DNA from: Pseudonocardia parietis
GTDB taxonomy: Bacteria; Actinomycetota; Actinomycetes; Mycobacteriales; Pseudonocardiaceae
Assembly: GCF_017876315.1 (NCBI RefSeq)
Contig: NZ_JAGINU010000001.1
Location: 5,952,001-6,016,000, forward strand
Reading direction: 5' to 3'
Length of the DNA stretch: 64,000 bases
Shown here: in pieces, positions 24,290-33,388 of the stretch
Layout: each line of letters opens with the position of its first letter
Position numbering within the stretch: the first letter of the stretch is position 1
Notes under the pieces: generated by a model
The model's database searches: none
What the model saw: only the letters and a program-made list of their open reading frames with translations
Told to the model about the DNA's origin: nothing
Position numbers and translations under genes: made by a program

Positions 24290-25158
24290 CTTCAGTCCTC
24301 TACGACGTCCCCGGCCCGGTGGCCCGGTCGCGCAACCGCATCGCCGGCGTCCTCGGGATCGCGGTGATCGTCGCGGTGCTGGCCTTCGTGATCTACCGCT
24401 TCTACGACGCCGGGCAGTTCAGCCCGCGGCTGTGGGAGTGGATCACCTACATCAACATCCAGTACCTGCTGCTGAACGCGCTCTGGGCGACGGTCAGCGC
24501 GTTCCTGGTCGCCGCGGTGCTCTCGCTGCTGTTCGGCGCGGTGTTCGCCGCGGGGAGACTGTCCGACCACCGGTGGATCAGCGCTCCCGCGACGGTCGTG
24601 ATCGAGCTCTTCCGTGCGGTCCCGCTGCTGATTCTGATCTTCATCCTGTACTACGGCCTCGACCGCGGCCTGGGCATCACGATCGACGCCTTCTGGGCCG
24701 TCGTGCTGGGCCTGATGCTCTACAACGGCTCGGTGCTCGCCGAGGTGTTCCGTGCCGGGGTCAACGCCGTCCCCCGCGGCCAGCGGGAGGCGGCGTACGC
24801 CCTGGGCCTGCGCAAGACCCAGGTGATGACCAGCATCCTGTTGCCGCAGGCGATCCGGTCGATGCTGCCGACGATCCTGTCGCAGCTCGTGGTCGTGCTG
24901 AAGGACACCGCGCTCGGCTTCATCATCCTCTACCCGGAGCTGCTCTACCAGGCACGCTTCCTCGGGAGCCAGAACCAGCTGGGATCCCCCATCCTGCCGG
25001 TGGCGCTGGTGATCGCGGTCATCTACATCGGGCTGTGCCTGATCCTGACCGGGATCTCGCGGCTGGTGGAGAAGCGGCTCTCCCAGGGGCCGCGCAAGGC
25101 GAAGACCGCCGATCCCGACCTGACCGCCCCGCCGATCGGTCAGGGCGCCGGCCTCTGA
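24286..25158 (+). CDS. gluD: Glutamate ABC transporter permease
   Basis: A 290-residue permease, longer than GluC because of a cytoplasmic N-terminus and a 30-residue charged C-terminal tail. ELFRAVPLLILIFI is the family entry motif and EAAYALGLRKTQVMTSILLPQAIR the EAA loop. The ATG at 24286 overlaps the gluC stop (ATGA), so it is coupled. It is the last gene of the operon; a strong hairpin follows. Confidence 0.92.
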   Translation: MTSVLYDVPGPVARSRNRIAGVLGIAVIVAVLAFVIYRFYDAGQFSPRLWEWITYINIQYLLLNALWATVSAFLVAAVLSLLFGAVFAAGRLSDHRWISAPATVVIELFRAVPLLILIFILYYGLDRGLGITIDAFWAVVLGLMLYNGSVLAEVFRAGVNAVPRGQREAAYALGLRKTQVMTSILLPQAIRSMLPTILSQLVVVLKDTALGFIILYPELLYQARFLGSQNQLGSPILPVALVIAVIYIGLCLILTGISRLVEKRLSQGPRKAKTADPDLTAPPIGQGAGL

Positions 25159-25171
25159 TCCGCACGGACGG

Positions 25172-25208
25172 CGGCGGGTCCCGGGTTCATCGATCCCGGG
25201 ACCCGCCG
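25172..25208. terminator. Strong bidirectional terminator hairpin
   Basis: A 14-bp perfect stem (CGGCGGGTCCCGGG and its complement) with a 9-base loop lies 13 bases after gluD and two bases before the end of the convergent ATPase gene. Confidence 0.85.
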
Positions 25209-25210
25209 TC

Positions 25211-25963
25211 CTACAGGTGCCGCAGGAACGCGTCCGGGTCGGCGAGGAACCCCCGGGTGAGGACGACGGGGGCGGCGTCGTCGTAGGTGGTCCGGCGGAC
25301 GTCGCCGTCGTCGCCGATCTCCAGGATCGTCGCGCCGGGCAGGGCCAGCAGGATCGGCGAGTGCGTGGCGACGACGAACTGGCTCCCGCGGGCCGTCAGG
25401 TCCGCCATCCGGCCGAGGACGGCCAGCGCACCGGTCACCGACAGCGCCGCCTCGGGCTCGTCGAGCAGGTAGAGCCCGCGCGGGCCGAAGCGGTGGTTGA
25501 GCAGGGCGAGGAACGACTCGCCGTGGCTGCGTTCGTGGCCGGAGCCGCCGTAGGCCGCCTTGATCGGCGGACCGCCGGGTTCCTCGTCGAGCCGTTCCAC
25601 CTCGGTCGCGACGTTGTAGTACGACTCGGCGCGCAGGAAGAAGCTGGTCCGTTCCCGCCCCGGCCTGCGCGCCACCCGCAGGTGCGCCCCGAGGCCGGAC
25701 TCGCTGGCCCGGGTGGCGAACCGGAAGTTCTTCGAGCCGCCCTCGGGGTTGAGCCCGAGGGCGACGGCGAGCGCCTCGATCAGCGTGGACTTGCCGGAAC
25801 CGTTCTCCCCCACCAGGAACGTCACGCCGGGGTACAGGTTCAGGCCGCCGCGCTCGCGCAGCCACCGGACCACCGGGAGGTCGAACGGGTAGCCCTCGAG
25901 CGGCGCGTCCGGGGTCAGGGTCGTCCGGGCGAGGAAGTGCCCGGCGGCAGGACGGCTCGGCAT
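25211..25963 (-). CDS. AAA-family ATPase of SMC/RecF-like type
   Basis: A 250-residue ATPase. Walker A GENGSGKST follows LYPGVTFLV; a RecF-like strand and loop region follow, then the Walker B GLYLLDEPEAALS and the switch histidine in VVATHSPILLALPGA. This is the compact 'ABC-like predicted ATPase' family of about 230-260 residues. No partner nuclease is present, so a defence or repair role cannot be claimed. Two bases separate it from the upstream S9 peptidase gene. Confidence 0.85.
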   Translation of the reverse strand: MPSRPAAGHFLARTTLTPDAPLEGYPFDLPVVRWLRERGGLNLYPGVTFLVGENGSGKSTLIEALAVALGLNPEGGSKNFRFATRASESGLGAHLRVARRPGRERTSFFLRAESYYNVATEVERLDEEPGGPPIKAAYGGSGHERSHGESFLALLNHRFGPRGLYLLDEPEAALSVTGALAVLGRMADLTARGSQFVVATHSPILLALPGATILEIGDDGDVRRTTYDDAAPVVLTRGFLADPDAFLRHL

Positions 25964-25965
25964 CC

Positions 25966-27969
25966 TCAGAGGTTCTCGATCTCCACCGGCTCGATGTCCT
26001 CGTCCTCGGGCAGCGCGAACCCGAAGACCTGCGAGTAGAACGCCAGCTCCGCGTCGAGCGCGCGGCGGATGTTCTGCGCCTGCCGGAAACCGTGCTGCTC
26101 GCCCTCGAAGAGCAGGTAGGCGACCGGGACCCCGCGCGAGCGCAGCGCGTCGACGATCATCTCGGACTGGTTGGGCGGGACGATCGCGTCCTCGTCACCC
26201 TGCAGCACGATCAGCGGCGTGGAGAACTTACCGACGTGGGTCAGCGGCGACCGCTCGGTGTAGACGTCGCGGGCCTGCGGGTAGGGCCCGATCAGGCCGT
26301 CCAGGTAGCGGGACTCGAACTTGTGCGTGTCCGCGGCGAGCGCCGCCAGGTCGGCGACCCCGAAGTGGTCGGCCCCGGCGGAGAACGGCGTGTCCTCGCG
26401 GGCCAGGGCGGCGAGCGTGGTGAACCCACCTGCCGACCCGCCGCGGATCGCGAGCCGCGCCGGGTCGACCCGGCCGGTCTCGGCGAGAGTGCGCGCGGCG
26501 GCCAGGCAGTCGGCCACGTCGACGATCCCCCACGCCCCCCTGAGCTGCTCGCGGTACTCGCGGCCGTACCCGGTGGAGCCGCCGTAGTCGACGTCGACGA
26601 CACCGAACCCGCGGCTGGTCCAGTACTGGACCCCGACCGACAGCACCGGTACCGCGGCACCGGTCGGCCCGCCGTGGATCACCACGAGCAGCGGCGGAAG
26701 CTCACCCTCGGGCGCGTCGTACGTGCCGAACGGCGGGTAGTAGAGCGCGTAGCCGGTGCGCGGGTTGCCCTCGGCGTCGCCGGAGAGGAACTGGATCGGC
26801 TCCGGCACCGAGATCGTCTCCGGGTGCAGGCCGAGATCACGCGGCGCCCGCAGGGTCTGCACCCCGGCAGCACCCGGCTCGCCCGTACCGGCCGGTGCGG
26901 GCACGACCCGGTGCACGCCGGGCTCGGCGGTCGGGCTCCCCGCGACGCAGACGACGGCGTGCGGGCCGTCCGGGCGCACCGACGCGACCACCGAGAACGG
27001 GGTGTCCAGCTCGGTGACCGTCCCGTCCAGCTCGCGGACGGCCAGCGCGTCGAAACCGTGCGACGACCGCGCGAACACCACCCGGCCGTCCTCCAGGAAG
27101 GTGTAGCGCGACCCCCCGAGCGCCCAGCCGGGCACGCCGATCTCGGCGTCGATCCGGATCATCGCCTCGATGTCCTGGCCGGGCATCCAGCGGTAGAGGT
27201 TCCACCAGCCGGTCCGGTCGGACAGGAACGTCAGGGACCCGTCGGGCTGCCACTGCGGTTCGGTGACCGACTCACCCGGCCCGCCCGCGACGTTCATGTC
27301 CACACCGGACGCCAGGTCGCGGACGGTGAGCTCGACGTCGTCCCACGGCATGGACGGGTGGTTCCAGGACAGCCAGGCCAGCGCGGCGCCGTCCGGGGAG
27401 ATCCGGGGCGCGGCGACGAAGTCCGGCCCGGTGACCAGCACCTGCGGCGCGGACGGTGCGCGGGCGTCGAGCCGGACGATCTCGTTGACCACCTCGGTGG
27501 CCGGTGCCTGCTCGGACGGGTGGTGCTCGCGGACCGCGACCAGCCAGGAGCCGTCGCCGGCCACGTCGCCGTCGGCGTAGCGGTCCCCGCGCGGGACGGA
27601 CGGTTCCGGGGTCAGTGCGACCGGATCGCGGCCGCGCTCCAGGCGGTACAGCCGCTGGTCGGACCACTCGACGTACCAGACGACGCCGGGGCTGCCGGCG
27701 TGCAGCCACCACGCGCCGCCGCCGTACTCGTGCACGGCGGTGCGCGCGTTCGCGCCCGCGGGCAGCAGGTCGGTGCGGGAGCCGTCGTCGGCCCGGCGGA
27801 CCAGCTGGATCCGCCCGCCCTCGGTGGCCCGGCCCTCGGCCCAGACCACCCCGGTGTCCTCGGTTCTCGGTGCGCCGGCCGGCCGGACGTCGCCGAGGCG
27901 CACCGCAGCCGTCACCACCAGCTCGGACGTGACCGGTGTCGGCCAGGACCCGTACCCCGAGATCGTCAC
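25966..27969 (-). CDS. S9-family prolyl oligopeptidase
   Basis: A 667-residue serine peptidase. The N-terminal two thirds form a WD/propeller-like domain (repeats such as PQWQPDGSLTFLSDRTGWWNLY). The C-terminal alpha/beta-hydrolase has the nucleophile in GGSAGG, the Asp in VLQGDEDAIVPPNQ and the His in FEGEQHGF. It probably acts on small peptides in the cytoplasm; there is no signal peptide. The start is GTG 27969 (MTISGYGSWPTPVTSE), which matches the family start; GTG 27990 is an alternative. Confidence 0.9.
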   Translation of the reverse strand: MTISGYGSWPTPVTSELVVTAAVRLGDVRPAGAPRTEDTGVVWAEGRATEGGRIQLVRRADDGSRTDLLPAGANARTAVHEYGGGAWWLHAGSPGVVWYVEWSDQRLYRLERGRDPVALTPEPSVPRGDRYADGDVAGDGSWLVAVREHHPSEQAPATEVVNEIVRLDARAPSAPQVLVTGPDFVAAPRISPDGAALAWLSWNHPSMPWDDVELTVRDLASGVDMNVAGGPGESVTEPQWQPDGSLTFLSDRTGWWNLYRWMPGQDIEAMIRIDAEIGVPGWALGGSRYTFLEDGRVVFARSSHGFDALAVRELDGTVTELDTPFSVVASVRPDGPHAVVCVAGSPTAEPGVHRVVPAPAGTGEPGAAGVQTLRAPRDLGLHPETISVPEPIQFLSGDAEGNPRTGYALYYPPFGTYDAPEGELPPLLVVIHGGPTGAAVPVLSVGVQYWTSRGFGVVDVDYGGSTGYGREYREQLRGAWGIVDVADCLAAARTLAETGRVDPARLAIRGGSAGGFTTLAALAREDTPFSAGADHFGVADLAALAADTHKFESRYLDGLIGPYPQARDVYTERSPLTHVGKFSTPLIVLQGDEDAIVPPNQSEMIVDALRSRGVPVAYLLFEGEQHGFRQAQNIRRALDAELAFYSQVFGFALPEDEDIEPVEIENL

Positions 27970-28036
27970 GCCGCCCACGCTAACGGACACGTCGCGCGCG
28001 CCACGTGTGATCCCGCCGGGCCCGGTGCGCCGGGGG

Positions 28037-28366
28037 TCAGCGCCGGGCCGCGACCGTCGCCCGCAGGAGCCGGACGGCCGCCGGGAGGGCCCCGGGGCGC
28101 ACCACGGGCGCGATCCCCACGACCCCGCGCATCCCCCTCCACCAGCGCACCTGCCCGTCAGTACGCAGCACCCCGACCGCGGGCGTCCGGCAGGCGGCGA
28201 CGTCGGCGGGCAGGTTCGGGTAGATCTCGGCGAGGCGTGGCTCGCGGCACGACCGCGCCCGGACCCGCACGGTCACGCAGCCGGGCAGCTCCCGCGCGAT
28301 CCGTGAGCACGGCGCGCAACTCGCGTCGTGCACCACGACCAGCTCCCGGATCCGCGTGCGCGCCAC
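28037..28366 (-). CDS. Small thioredoxin-fold-like protein with CAPC motif
   Basis: A 109-residue protein whose beginning, RELVVVHDASCAPCSRIARELPG, is a strand followed by CxxC at a helix start, as in thioredoxins. TPAVGVLRTDG could be the cis-Pro strand. A basic WRGMRG and a C-terminal helix follow. It is seven bases after the hydrolase gene, so likely cotranscribed. The start is GTG 28366. A redox role is inferred; the exact family is not recognised. Confidence 0.55.
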   Translation of the reverse strand: MARTRIRELVVVHDASCAPCSRIARELPGCVTVRVRARSCREPRLAEIYPNLPADVAACRTPAVGVLRTDGQVRWWRGMRGVVGIAPVVRPGALPAAVRLLRATVAARR

Positions 28367-28373
28367 ACGGGCA

Positions 28374-29054
28374 TCATCGCGCCAGCAGCGCACCGGCCAG
28401 TCGTGCGGGGTGCGCCAGCATCGGGTGGTGCGAGCCCGGGATCGCCTCGGGGACCGTCCCGCGCAGCCGCCGCGCGAGCATCGTCCGTACGAACGCCGAC
28501 GGGAACAGCTTGTCGTCGCGGCACATCAGGTAGCGGGTGCGCACGTCCGGCCAGCCGTCGCGCGGCCACGGCTGCTCGAACGCGGTCGCGGACTGCTCGC
28601 GTTCGTGGCGCAGCGCCTCGTTCGCGGTCTGCTCCGGGACGTCGTGGAAGAACAGCGCCACGACGTCGTCGGGATCCCGGCCGTCCTTCGCGTCCTGCGC
28701 GGCGAGCGCCTCGGGGTGCCCGGTCGCCGCCCACCACTGCGCCGCGGACTCCCCCGGCGCCGGCACCATCGCCGTCACCAGCACCAGCTCGCGGACCGCG
28801 AGCCGGTCGCAGACCAGCGGTGCGGTGAACCCGCCGAACGAGTGCCCGACGACGACCAGGTCGTCCGGGTCGCCGTCGCCGGACTTCACCGCGTCCACGA
28901 CGGCGTCGGCATAGTCCTCGAGGTGGGCCCCGTCGTCGTCGCAGGGCAGCTCGACCGCGACGGCGCGGTGGCCGCGCCCGGTCAGCTCCCACATGAGCGG
29001 GCCCCAGTACCAGGTGTCTGTCCCGGCCCCGGGGACCAGTGCGAACGTCGTCAT
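28374..29054 (-). CDS. Alpha/beta hydrolase
   Basis: A 226-residue single-domain hydrolase. The nucleophile is Ser72 in VVGHSFGGF, the acid is in YLMCRDDKLFP and the His in PGSHHPMLAHP. The compact size and AWYWGPL-like oxyanion loop (GTDTWYWGPLMWELTGRGH) match the esterase/methylesterase-like family of plant MES/HNL proteins and bacterial homologues. It is cytoplasmic. The substrate is unknown. Confidence 0.88.
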   Translation of the reverse strand: MTTFALVPGAGTDTWYWGPLMWELTGRGHRAVAVELPCDDDGAHLEDYADAVVDAVKSGDGDPDDLVVVGHSFGGFTAPLVCDRLAVRELVLVTAMVPAPGESAAQWWAATGHPEALAAQDAKDGRDPDDVVALFFHDVPEQTANEALRHEREQSATAFEQPWPRDGWPDVRTRYLMCRDDKLFPSAFVRTMLARRLRGTVPEAIPGSHHPMLAHPARLAGALLAR

Positions 29055-29144
29055 GTCAGCTCCGACCTCTCCCGGCCCGCATTCTCATCGGTGCGCCGGC
29101 CCCGCCGGCCGGTACGGTCGCCTGACCCGCCCCTAGGAGATCCG

Positions 29145-29444
29145 ATGAGCGACCCGACGAGCGATCCGACGCAGCCTGCGGCCGTCCCCGGCCCGGCCGA
29201 GCAGCCCGCCACCGACCACACCGGCTCCACCGACCACACCGGCTCCACCGACTACACCGACGACGGAGCACCGACGTTCGAGTTCGTCCGCGACCGGATC
29301 GAGGGCCGCGCCGCGACGGCGGCGGCCGCCGAGGAGCTCGCCGGCGGCGACGCCCGGGCCCGGGAGGCCTCGGACGCGTTCGACGACCGGGAGCGCCGAG
29401 CGGCGGACCGCCTCGAGGAGATCCGCCGCTCGATGGGGAACTGA
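29145..29444 (+). CDS. Small acidic protein with Thr/Asp repeat and coiled coil
   Basis: A 99-residue protein (ATG 29145, TAGGAGA upstream). The N-terminal half is disordered and contains an 18-bp DNA repeat giving DHTGST twice, then DYTDDG. The C-terminal half is a charged helix (FVRDRIEGRAATAAAAEELAG; DDRERRAADRLEEIRRSMGN) likely to form a coiled coil. I know no function. It converges with sdhB. Confidence 0.6.
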   Translation: MSDPTSDPTQPAAVPGPAEQPATDHTGSTDHTGSTDYTDDGAPTFEFVRDRIEGRAATAAAAEELAGGDARAREASDAFDDRERRAADRLEEIRRSMGN

Positions 29445-29454
29445 GCAGCCGGCG

Positions 29455-30231
29455 TCAGGACCCCGGGCGCCGGAAGATCTTGTTCCCGAGCCAGACGAGC
29501 GGGTCGTACTTCCGGTCGACCGCCCGCTCCTTCATCGGGATCAGCGCGTTGTCGGTGATCTTGATGTGCTCGGGGCAGACCTCGGTGCAGCACTTGGTGA
29601 TGTTGCAGAAGCCCAGGCCGTGCTCCTCCTGCGCTTCGGCCGCCCGGTTGCCGTGCGCGTCGAGCGGGTGCATGTCGAGCTCGGCCTGACGCATCAGGTA
29701 ACGCGGGCCCGAGAACGACTCCTTGTTCTCCTCGTGGTCGCGCACCACGTGGCAGGTGTTCTGGCACAGGAAGCACTCGATGCACTTGCGGAACTCCTGG
29801 CTCCGCTCGACGTCGACCTGCTGCATCCGGTACTCCCCCGGCTCCACCCCTTCCGGCGGGTGGAAGGACGGGATCTCACGGGCCTTGGTGTAGTTGAACG
29901 ACACGTCGCAGACCAGGTCCCGGATCACCGGGAAGGTCCGCATCGGCGTCACCGTGACGACCTCGTTCGGCTCGAACGTGTTCATCCGCGTCATGCACAG
30001 CAGGCGCGGCCTGCCGTTGATCTCCGCCGAGCAGGAGCCGCACTTGCCCGCCTTGCAGTTCCAGCGCACGGCCAGGTCGTTCGCCTCGGTGGCCTGCAGC
30101 CGGTGGATGATGTCGAGGACGACCTCGCCCTCGTTCACCTCGACCGCGTAGTCGACGAGCTCGCCCTTGGTGTCGTCCCCTCGCCAGACACGGAAGTGCT
30201 GGAGGTGGGTGTCCTTCTCGGTACTCGTCAC
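29455..30231 (-). CDS. sdhB: Succinate dehydrogenase iron-sulfur subunit, Sdh1 type
   Basis: A 258-residue subunit carrying electrons from the flavoprotein to quinone. The [2Fe-2S] ligands are Cys59, Cys64, Cys67 and Cys79 (NCKAGKCGSCSAE...LLC). The C-terminal part has CIECFLCQNTC and CNITKCCTEVC for the [4Fe-4S] and [3Fe-4S] clusters. GTG start 30231 overlaps the sdhA stop. Closest by memory to mycobacterial Rv0247c. Order is sdhC-sdhA-sdhB. Confidence 0.93.
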   Translation of the reverse strand: MTSTEKDTHLQHFRVWRGDDTKGELVDYAVEVNEGEVVLDIIHRLQATEANDLAVRWNCKAGKCGSCSAEINGRPRLLCMTRMNTFEPNEVVTVTPMRTFPVIRDLVCDVSFNYTKAREIPSFHPPEGVEPGEYRMQQVDVERSQEFRKCIECFLCQNTCHVVRDHEENKESFSGPRYLMRQAELDMHPLDAHGNRAAEAQEEHGLGFCNITKCCTEVCPEHIKITDNALIPMKERAVDRKYDPLVWLGNKIFRRPGS

Positions 30232-32129
30232 TGCGATCCCTCCATCCGGTGTCCGCCCAGCTCCTCACCGGTGTAGTACTTCTTCAGTTCGTCGGACTCG
30301 AACAGGTCGAACAGGTCCGAGCGCATCGCGATCTGCTCCTGGCGGGTCAGCTCGATGCCGTCCTCACCCAGCGCGGTGCACACCAGCAGCAGGTGCCGCC
30401 AGTCGGAGTCCATCACCGGGTAGTCGTCGCGGGTGTGCCCACCGCGGGACTCCTGCCGCTCCAGTGCCGCCTTCGCGACGCACAGCGAGACCAGCAGCAT
30501 GTTCCGCAGGTCCAGCGCGAGGTGCCAGCCCGGGTTGAACCGGCGGTGTCCCTCGACGGTCACCGTGCGGGTCCGGGTGGCGATGTCCTCGAGCTTCTTG
30601 AGGGCCATCTCCATCTCGTCTTCCTTGCGGATGATGCCGACGAGCTCGTGCATCGTCTTCTGCAGTTCCTGGTGCACGACGAACGGGTTCTCACCGCCGT
30701 CGGTGGCGGTGGAGAACGGCAGCAGTGCCCGGTCCAGCGCGGCCCGGACCTCGGACTCGACGACGGCCGGACGGCCCCGGTCGGCGTGCTGCGCGGCGTG
30801 CAGCCCGGCCCTGCGGCCGAACACCAGCAGGTCCGACAGCGAGTTGCCGCCGAGCCGGTTGGAGCCGTGCATGCCGCCGGCGACCTCACCGGCCGCGAAC
30901 AGTCCCGGCACCCCCGACATCGCGGTGTCGGGCTCGACCTCGACCCCGCCCATCACGTAGTGGCAGGTGGGACCGACCTCCATCGGCTCGGCGGTGATGT
31001 CGACGTCGGCCAGCTCCTTGAACTGGTGGTGCATCGACGGCAGTCGCTTGAGGATCTCCTCCGCCTTGAGCCGGGTCGAGACGTCGAGGTAGACGCCGCC
31101 GTGCGGGGTGCCGCGCCCGGCCTTCACCTCGGAGTTGATCGCCCGGGCCACCTCGTCGCGGGGCAGCAGCTCCGGCGGGCGCCTGTTGTTGTCCGGATCG
31201 GTGTACCAGCGGTCGCCCTCCTCCTCGGAGGTGGCGTACTGGTCCCGGAACACGTCCGGGATGTAGTCGAACATGAACCGTTCGCCGTCGGAGTTGCGCA
31301 GCACCCCGCCGTCCCCGCGGACCGACTCGGTGACCAGGATGCCCTTCACCGACGGCGGCCAGACCATCCCCGTGGGGTGGAACTGCAGGAACTCCATGTT
31401 GATCAGCGACGCGCCTGCGCGCAGGGCCAGCGCGTGGCCGTCGCCGGTGTACTCCCAGGAGTTCGACGTCACCGAGTAGCTCTTCCCGACGCCCCCGGTG
31501 GCCAGCACGATGGCCGGCGCGTCGAAACGCACGAACCGGCCGTCGTTGCGGAAGTAGCCGAAGCAGCCCGAGATCGCGCCGTCGGTGGTGAACAGCTCGG
31601 TGATCGTGCACTCGTGGAAGACCCGGATCCGGGACTCGTAGTCGCCCGTCTCGGCGAAGTCCTCCTGCTGCAGCGAGACGACCTTCTGCTGCAGGGTGCG
31701 GATCAGCTCCAGGCCGGTGCGGTCGCCGACGTGCGCCAGCCGCGGGTAGGTGTGCCCGCCGAAGTTGCGCTGGCTGATCTTGCCCTCGGGCGTGCGGTCG
31801 AACAGCGCGCCGTAGGTCTCCAGCTCCCAGACCCGGTCCGGGGCCTCGGTGGCGTGCAGCTCGGCCATCCGCCAGTTGTTGAGGAACTTCCCGCCGCGCA
31901 TCGTGTCGCGGAAGTGGACCTGCCAGTTGTCGTTCGGGTTGGCGTTGCCCATCGACGCCGCGCAGCCGCCCTCGGCCATCACGGTGTGCGCCTTGCCGAA
32001 CAGCGACTTGGAGATGATCGCGGTGCGCTTGCCCTGCAGCCGCGCCTCGATCGCCGCGCGGAGCCCGGCCCCACCGGCACCGATGACGACGACGTCGTAG
32101 GTGTGCTGCTCGATCTCTTCTTCGGTCAT
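30228..32129 (-). CDS. sdhA: Succinate dehydrogenase flavoprotein subunit, Sdh1 type
   Basis: A 633-residue FAD subunit that oxidises succinate. The dinucleotide motif is VVIGAGGAGLRAAIEA; the covalent FAD site is in SKSLFGKAHTVMAEGG (His). Substrate and proton-path residues lie in HPTGMVWPPSVKG, TESVRGDGG and GGMHGSNRLGGNSLSD. It strongly resembles mycobacterial Rv0248c. The ATG at 32129 lies eight bases after the sdhC stop. Length is normal. Confidence 0.95.
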   Translation of the reverse strand: MTEEEIEQHTYDVVVIGAGGAGLRAAIEARLQGKRTAIISKSLFGKAHTVMAEGGCAASMGNANPNDNWQVHFRDTMRGGKFLNNWRMAELHATEAPDRVWELETYGALFDRTPEGKISQRNFGGHTYPRLAHVGDRTGLELIRTLQQKVVSLQQEDFAETGDYESRIRVFHECTITELFTTDGAISGCFGYFRNDGRFVRFDAPAIVLATGGVGKSYSVTSNSWEYTGDGHALALRAGASLINMEFLQFHPTGMVWPPSVKGILVTESVRGDGGVLRNSDGERFMFDYIPDVFRDQYATSEEEGDRWYTDPDNNRRPPELLPRDEVARAINSEVKAGRGTPHGGVYLDVSTRLKAEEILKRLPSMHHQFKELADVDITAEPMEVGPTCHYVMGGVEVEPDTAMSGVPGLFAAGEVAGGMHGSNRLGGNSLSDLLVFGRRAGLHAAQHADRGRPAVVESEVRAALDRALLPFSTATDGGENPFVVHQELQKTMHELVGIIRKEDEMEMALKKLEDIATRTRTVTVEGHRRFNPGWHLALDLRNMLLVSLCVAKAALERQESRGGHTRDDYPVMDSDWRHLLLVCTALGEDGIELTRQEQIAMRSDLFDLFESDELKKYYTGEELGGHRMEGSQ

Positions 32130-32137
32130 TGTCGAAT

Positions 32138-32950
32138 TCACCCCACGATCCGCAGGTCGGAGATCCACCCGGCCGCGACGGCCATGACATAGAAGTCGGT
32201 GATGGCCAGGCTGGCCAGCGTCGCCCAGGCGTACTGACTGTGCCGGGTGTTCAACCTCGACACGAAGGTCCACATCTTGTAGCGGACCGGATGGCGGGAG
32301 AAGTGGTTGAGCCGGCCGCCGACGACGCTGCGGCACGAGTGGCAGGACACCGTGTAGCCCCAGAGCAGGACCACGTTCGCCACCAGGATGATGTTGCCCA
32401 GCCCGAGCCCGAATCCGCCGTCGGGCTTGGCGAACGCGAGCACCGCGTCATAGGTGTTGATCAGCGTGATGATTCCGGCGATGTAGAAGAAGTACCGGTG
32501 CGCGTTCTGCAGCAGCAGCGGGAAGCGGGTCTCCCCCGTGTACTTCGCGTGCGGCTCGGTGACCGCGCATGCCGGCGGCGACAACCAGAACGCCCGGTAG
32601 TAGGCCTTCCGGTAGTAGTAGCAGGTCAGCCGGAACAGCAGCAGGAACGGCAGCGAGACCGCGGCGTAGGGCAGCCACCAGACGTCGGGCAGGAACCGCC
32701 CGAAGTGCGCGGCGCTCTCGACGCAGCCGACGGAGACGCACGGCGAGTAGAACGGCGTCAGGTAGCCGTAGTCGGCGACGTAGTAGTACTCCTGCATGAA
32801 CGCCCGGACCGTCGCGTACGCGACCCAGGCGACGAACGCGACGAACGTCGCCAGCGGTGGGAGCCACCATCGGTCGGTGCGCAGTGTTCGGGCGGCGATC
32901 GTGGCCCGGCCTGCGCCGGTCCGGCCGCTGGTGTCAGTGGTGGATGACAC
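32138..32950 (-). CDS. sdhC: Succinate dehydrogenase membrane anchor, Sdh1 type
   Basis: A 270-residue membrane protein of the Rv0249c type, with about five helices (WWLPPLATFVAFVAWVAYATV; LPYAAVSLPFLLLFRLTCYYY; YFFYIAGIITLINTY; IILVANVVLLWGYTVSCHSC; YAWATLASLAITDFYVMA). It provides quinone reduction. Cysteine-rich spots (YSPCVSVGC, SCHSC) are notable. The GTG at 32950 has AGGAG upstream; longer readings are unconserved. Confidence 0.85.
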   Translation of the reverse strand: MSSTTDTSGRTGAGRATIAARTLRTDRWWLPPLATFVAFVAWVAYATVRAFMQEYYYVADYGYLTPFYSPCVSVGCVESAAHFGRFLPDVWWLPYAAVSLPFLLLFRLTCYYYRKAYYRAFWLSPPACAVTEPHAKYTGETRFPLLLQNAHRYFFYIAGIITLINTYDAVLAFAKPDGGFGLGLGNIILVANVVLLWGYTVSCHSCRSVVGGRLNHFSRHPVRYKMWTFVSRLNTRHSQYAWATLASLAITDFYVMAVAAGWISDLRIVG

Positions 32951-33388
32951 GCGCGGGAGCTCCTGTCGTCTCACCGGCACCGCGGCCCGGTGCGGGCCCG
33001 GACACGGCGCCGTGTCTCGATACTGCTGTCGCCGCGCGGGAGCGGCGTCGGGAGAGCGTACGATGCACATCACATGTGACGTGCGCAGGCATGGGCATCC
33101 GCGGCCGTATCGAGACACGACTCACATCCGTCACCGGTCGTCGACCACGAATGCGCGTAGCGTGACCTCGGCGGACGGGTTCCGGCGGGCCGGTGACGTC
33201 ACCGGAACCGCAGGTCGCCGTGGACGGCGGGGCACCGCGTTCCGACGAGGCCCCGCACGAGTCCGACGTCACTGGATGGCCGGTCCGGGTGAGCCGAGGG
33301 CCCCGACCGGCCGAGTTGGTGCCCTGAGCAGGAAATAGAATGCTCGCGGTGTCCCACCCCCACTCGGGAAGGAACGTGAGCAGGGCTG
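32951..33388. other. 438-base divergent regulatory region, sdhCAB(1) / gdhA
   Basis: No gene is supported. It contains two inverted 13-bp arms and a 20-bp palindrome (33011-33119), a possible -10 for sdhC at 33055-33060 (TACGCT on the minus strand), and a likely gdhA -10 TAGAAT at 33336-33341. Confidence 0.65.
33011..33119. promoter_or_regulatory. Inverted operator-like arms around a 20-bp palindrome
   Basis: CGTGTCTCGATAC (33011-33023) recurs in inverted form at 33107-33119, a perfect 13-bp match 83 bases apart. Between them, 33065-33084 is a 20-bp palindrome with 18 of 20 symmetric positions and core TCACATGTGA. These look like binding sites for one or two regulators of sdh and/or gdhA. 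The regulator is unknown. Confidence 0.6.

Noticed and set aside
25211..25963. The ATPase as part of a defence system.
   Set aside because: No adjacent nuclease, methylase or toxin-like partner; neighbours are metabolic.
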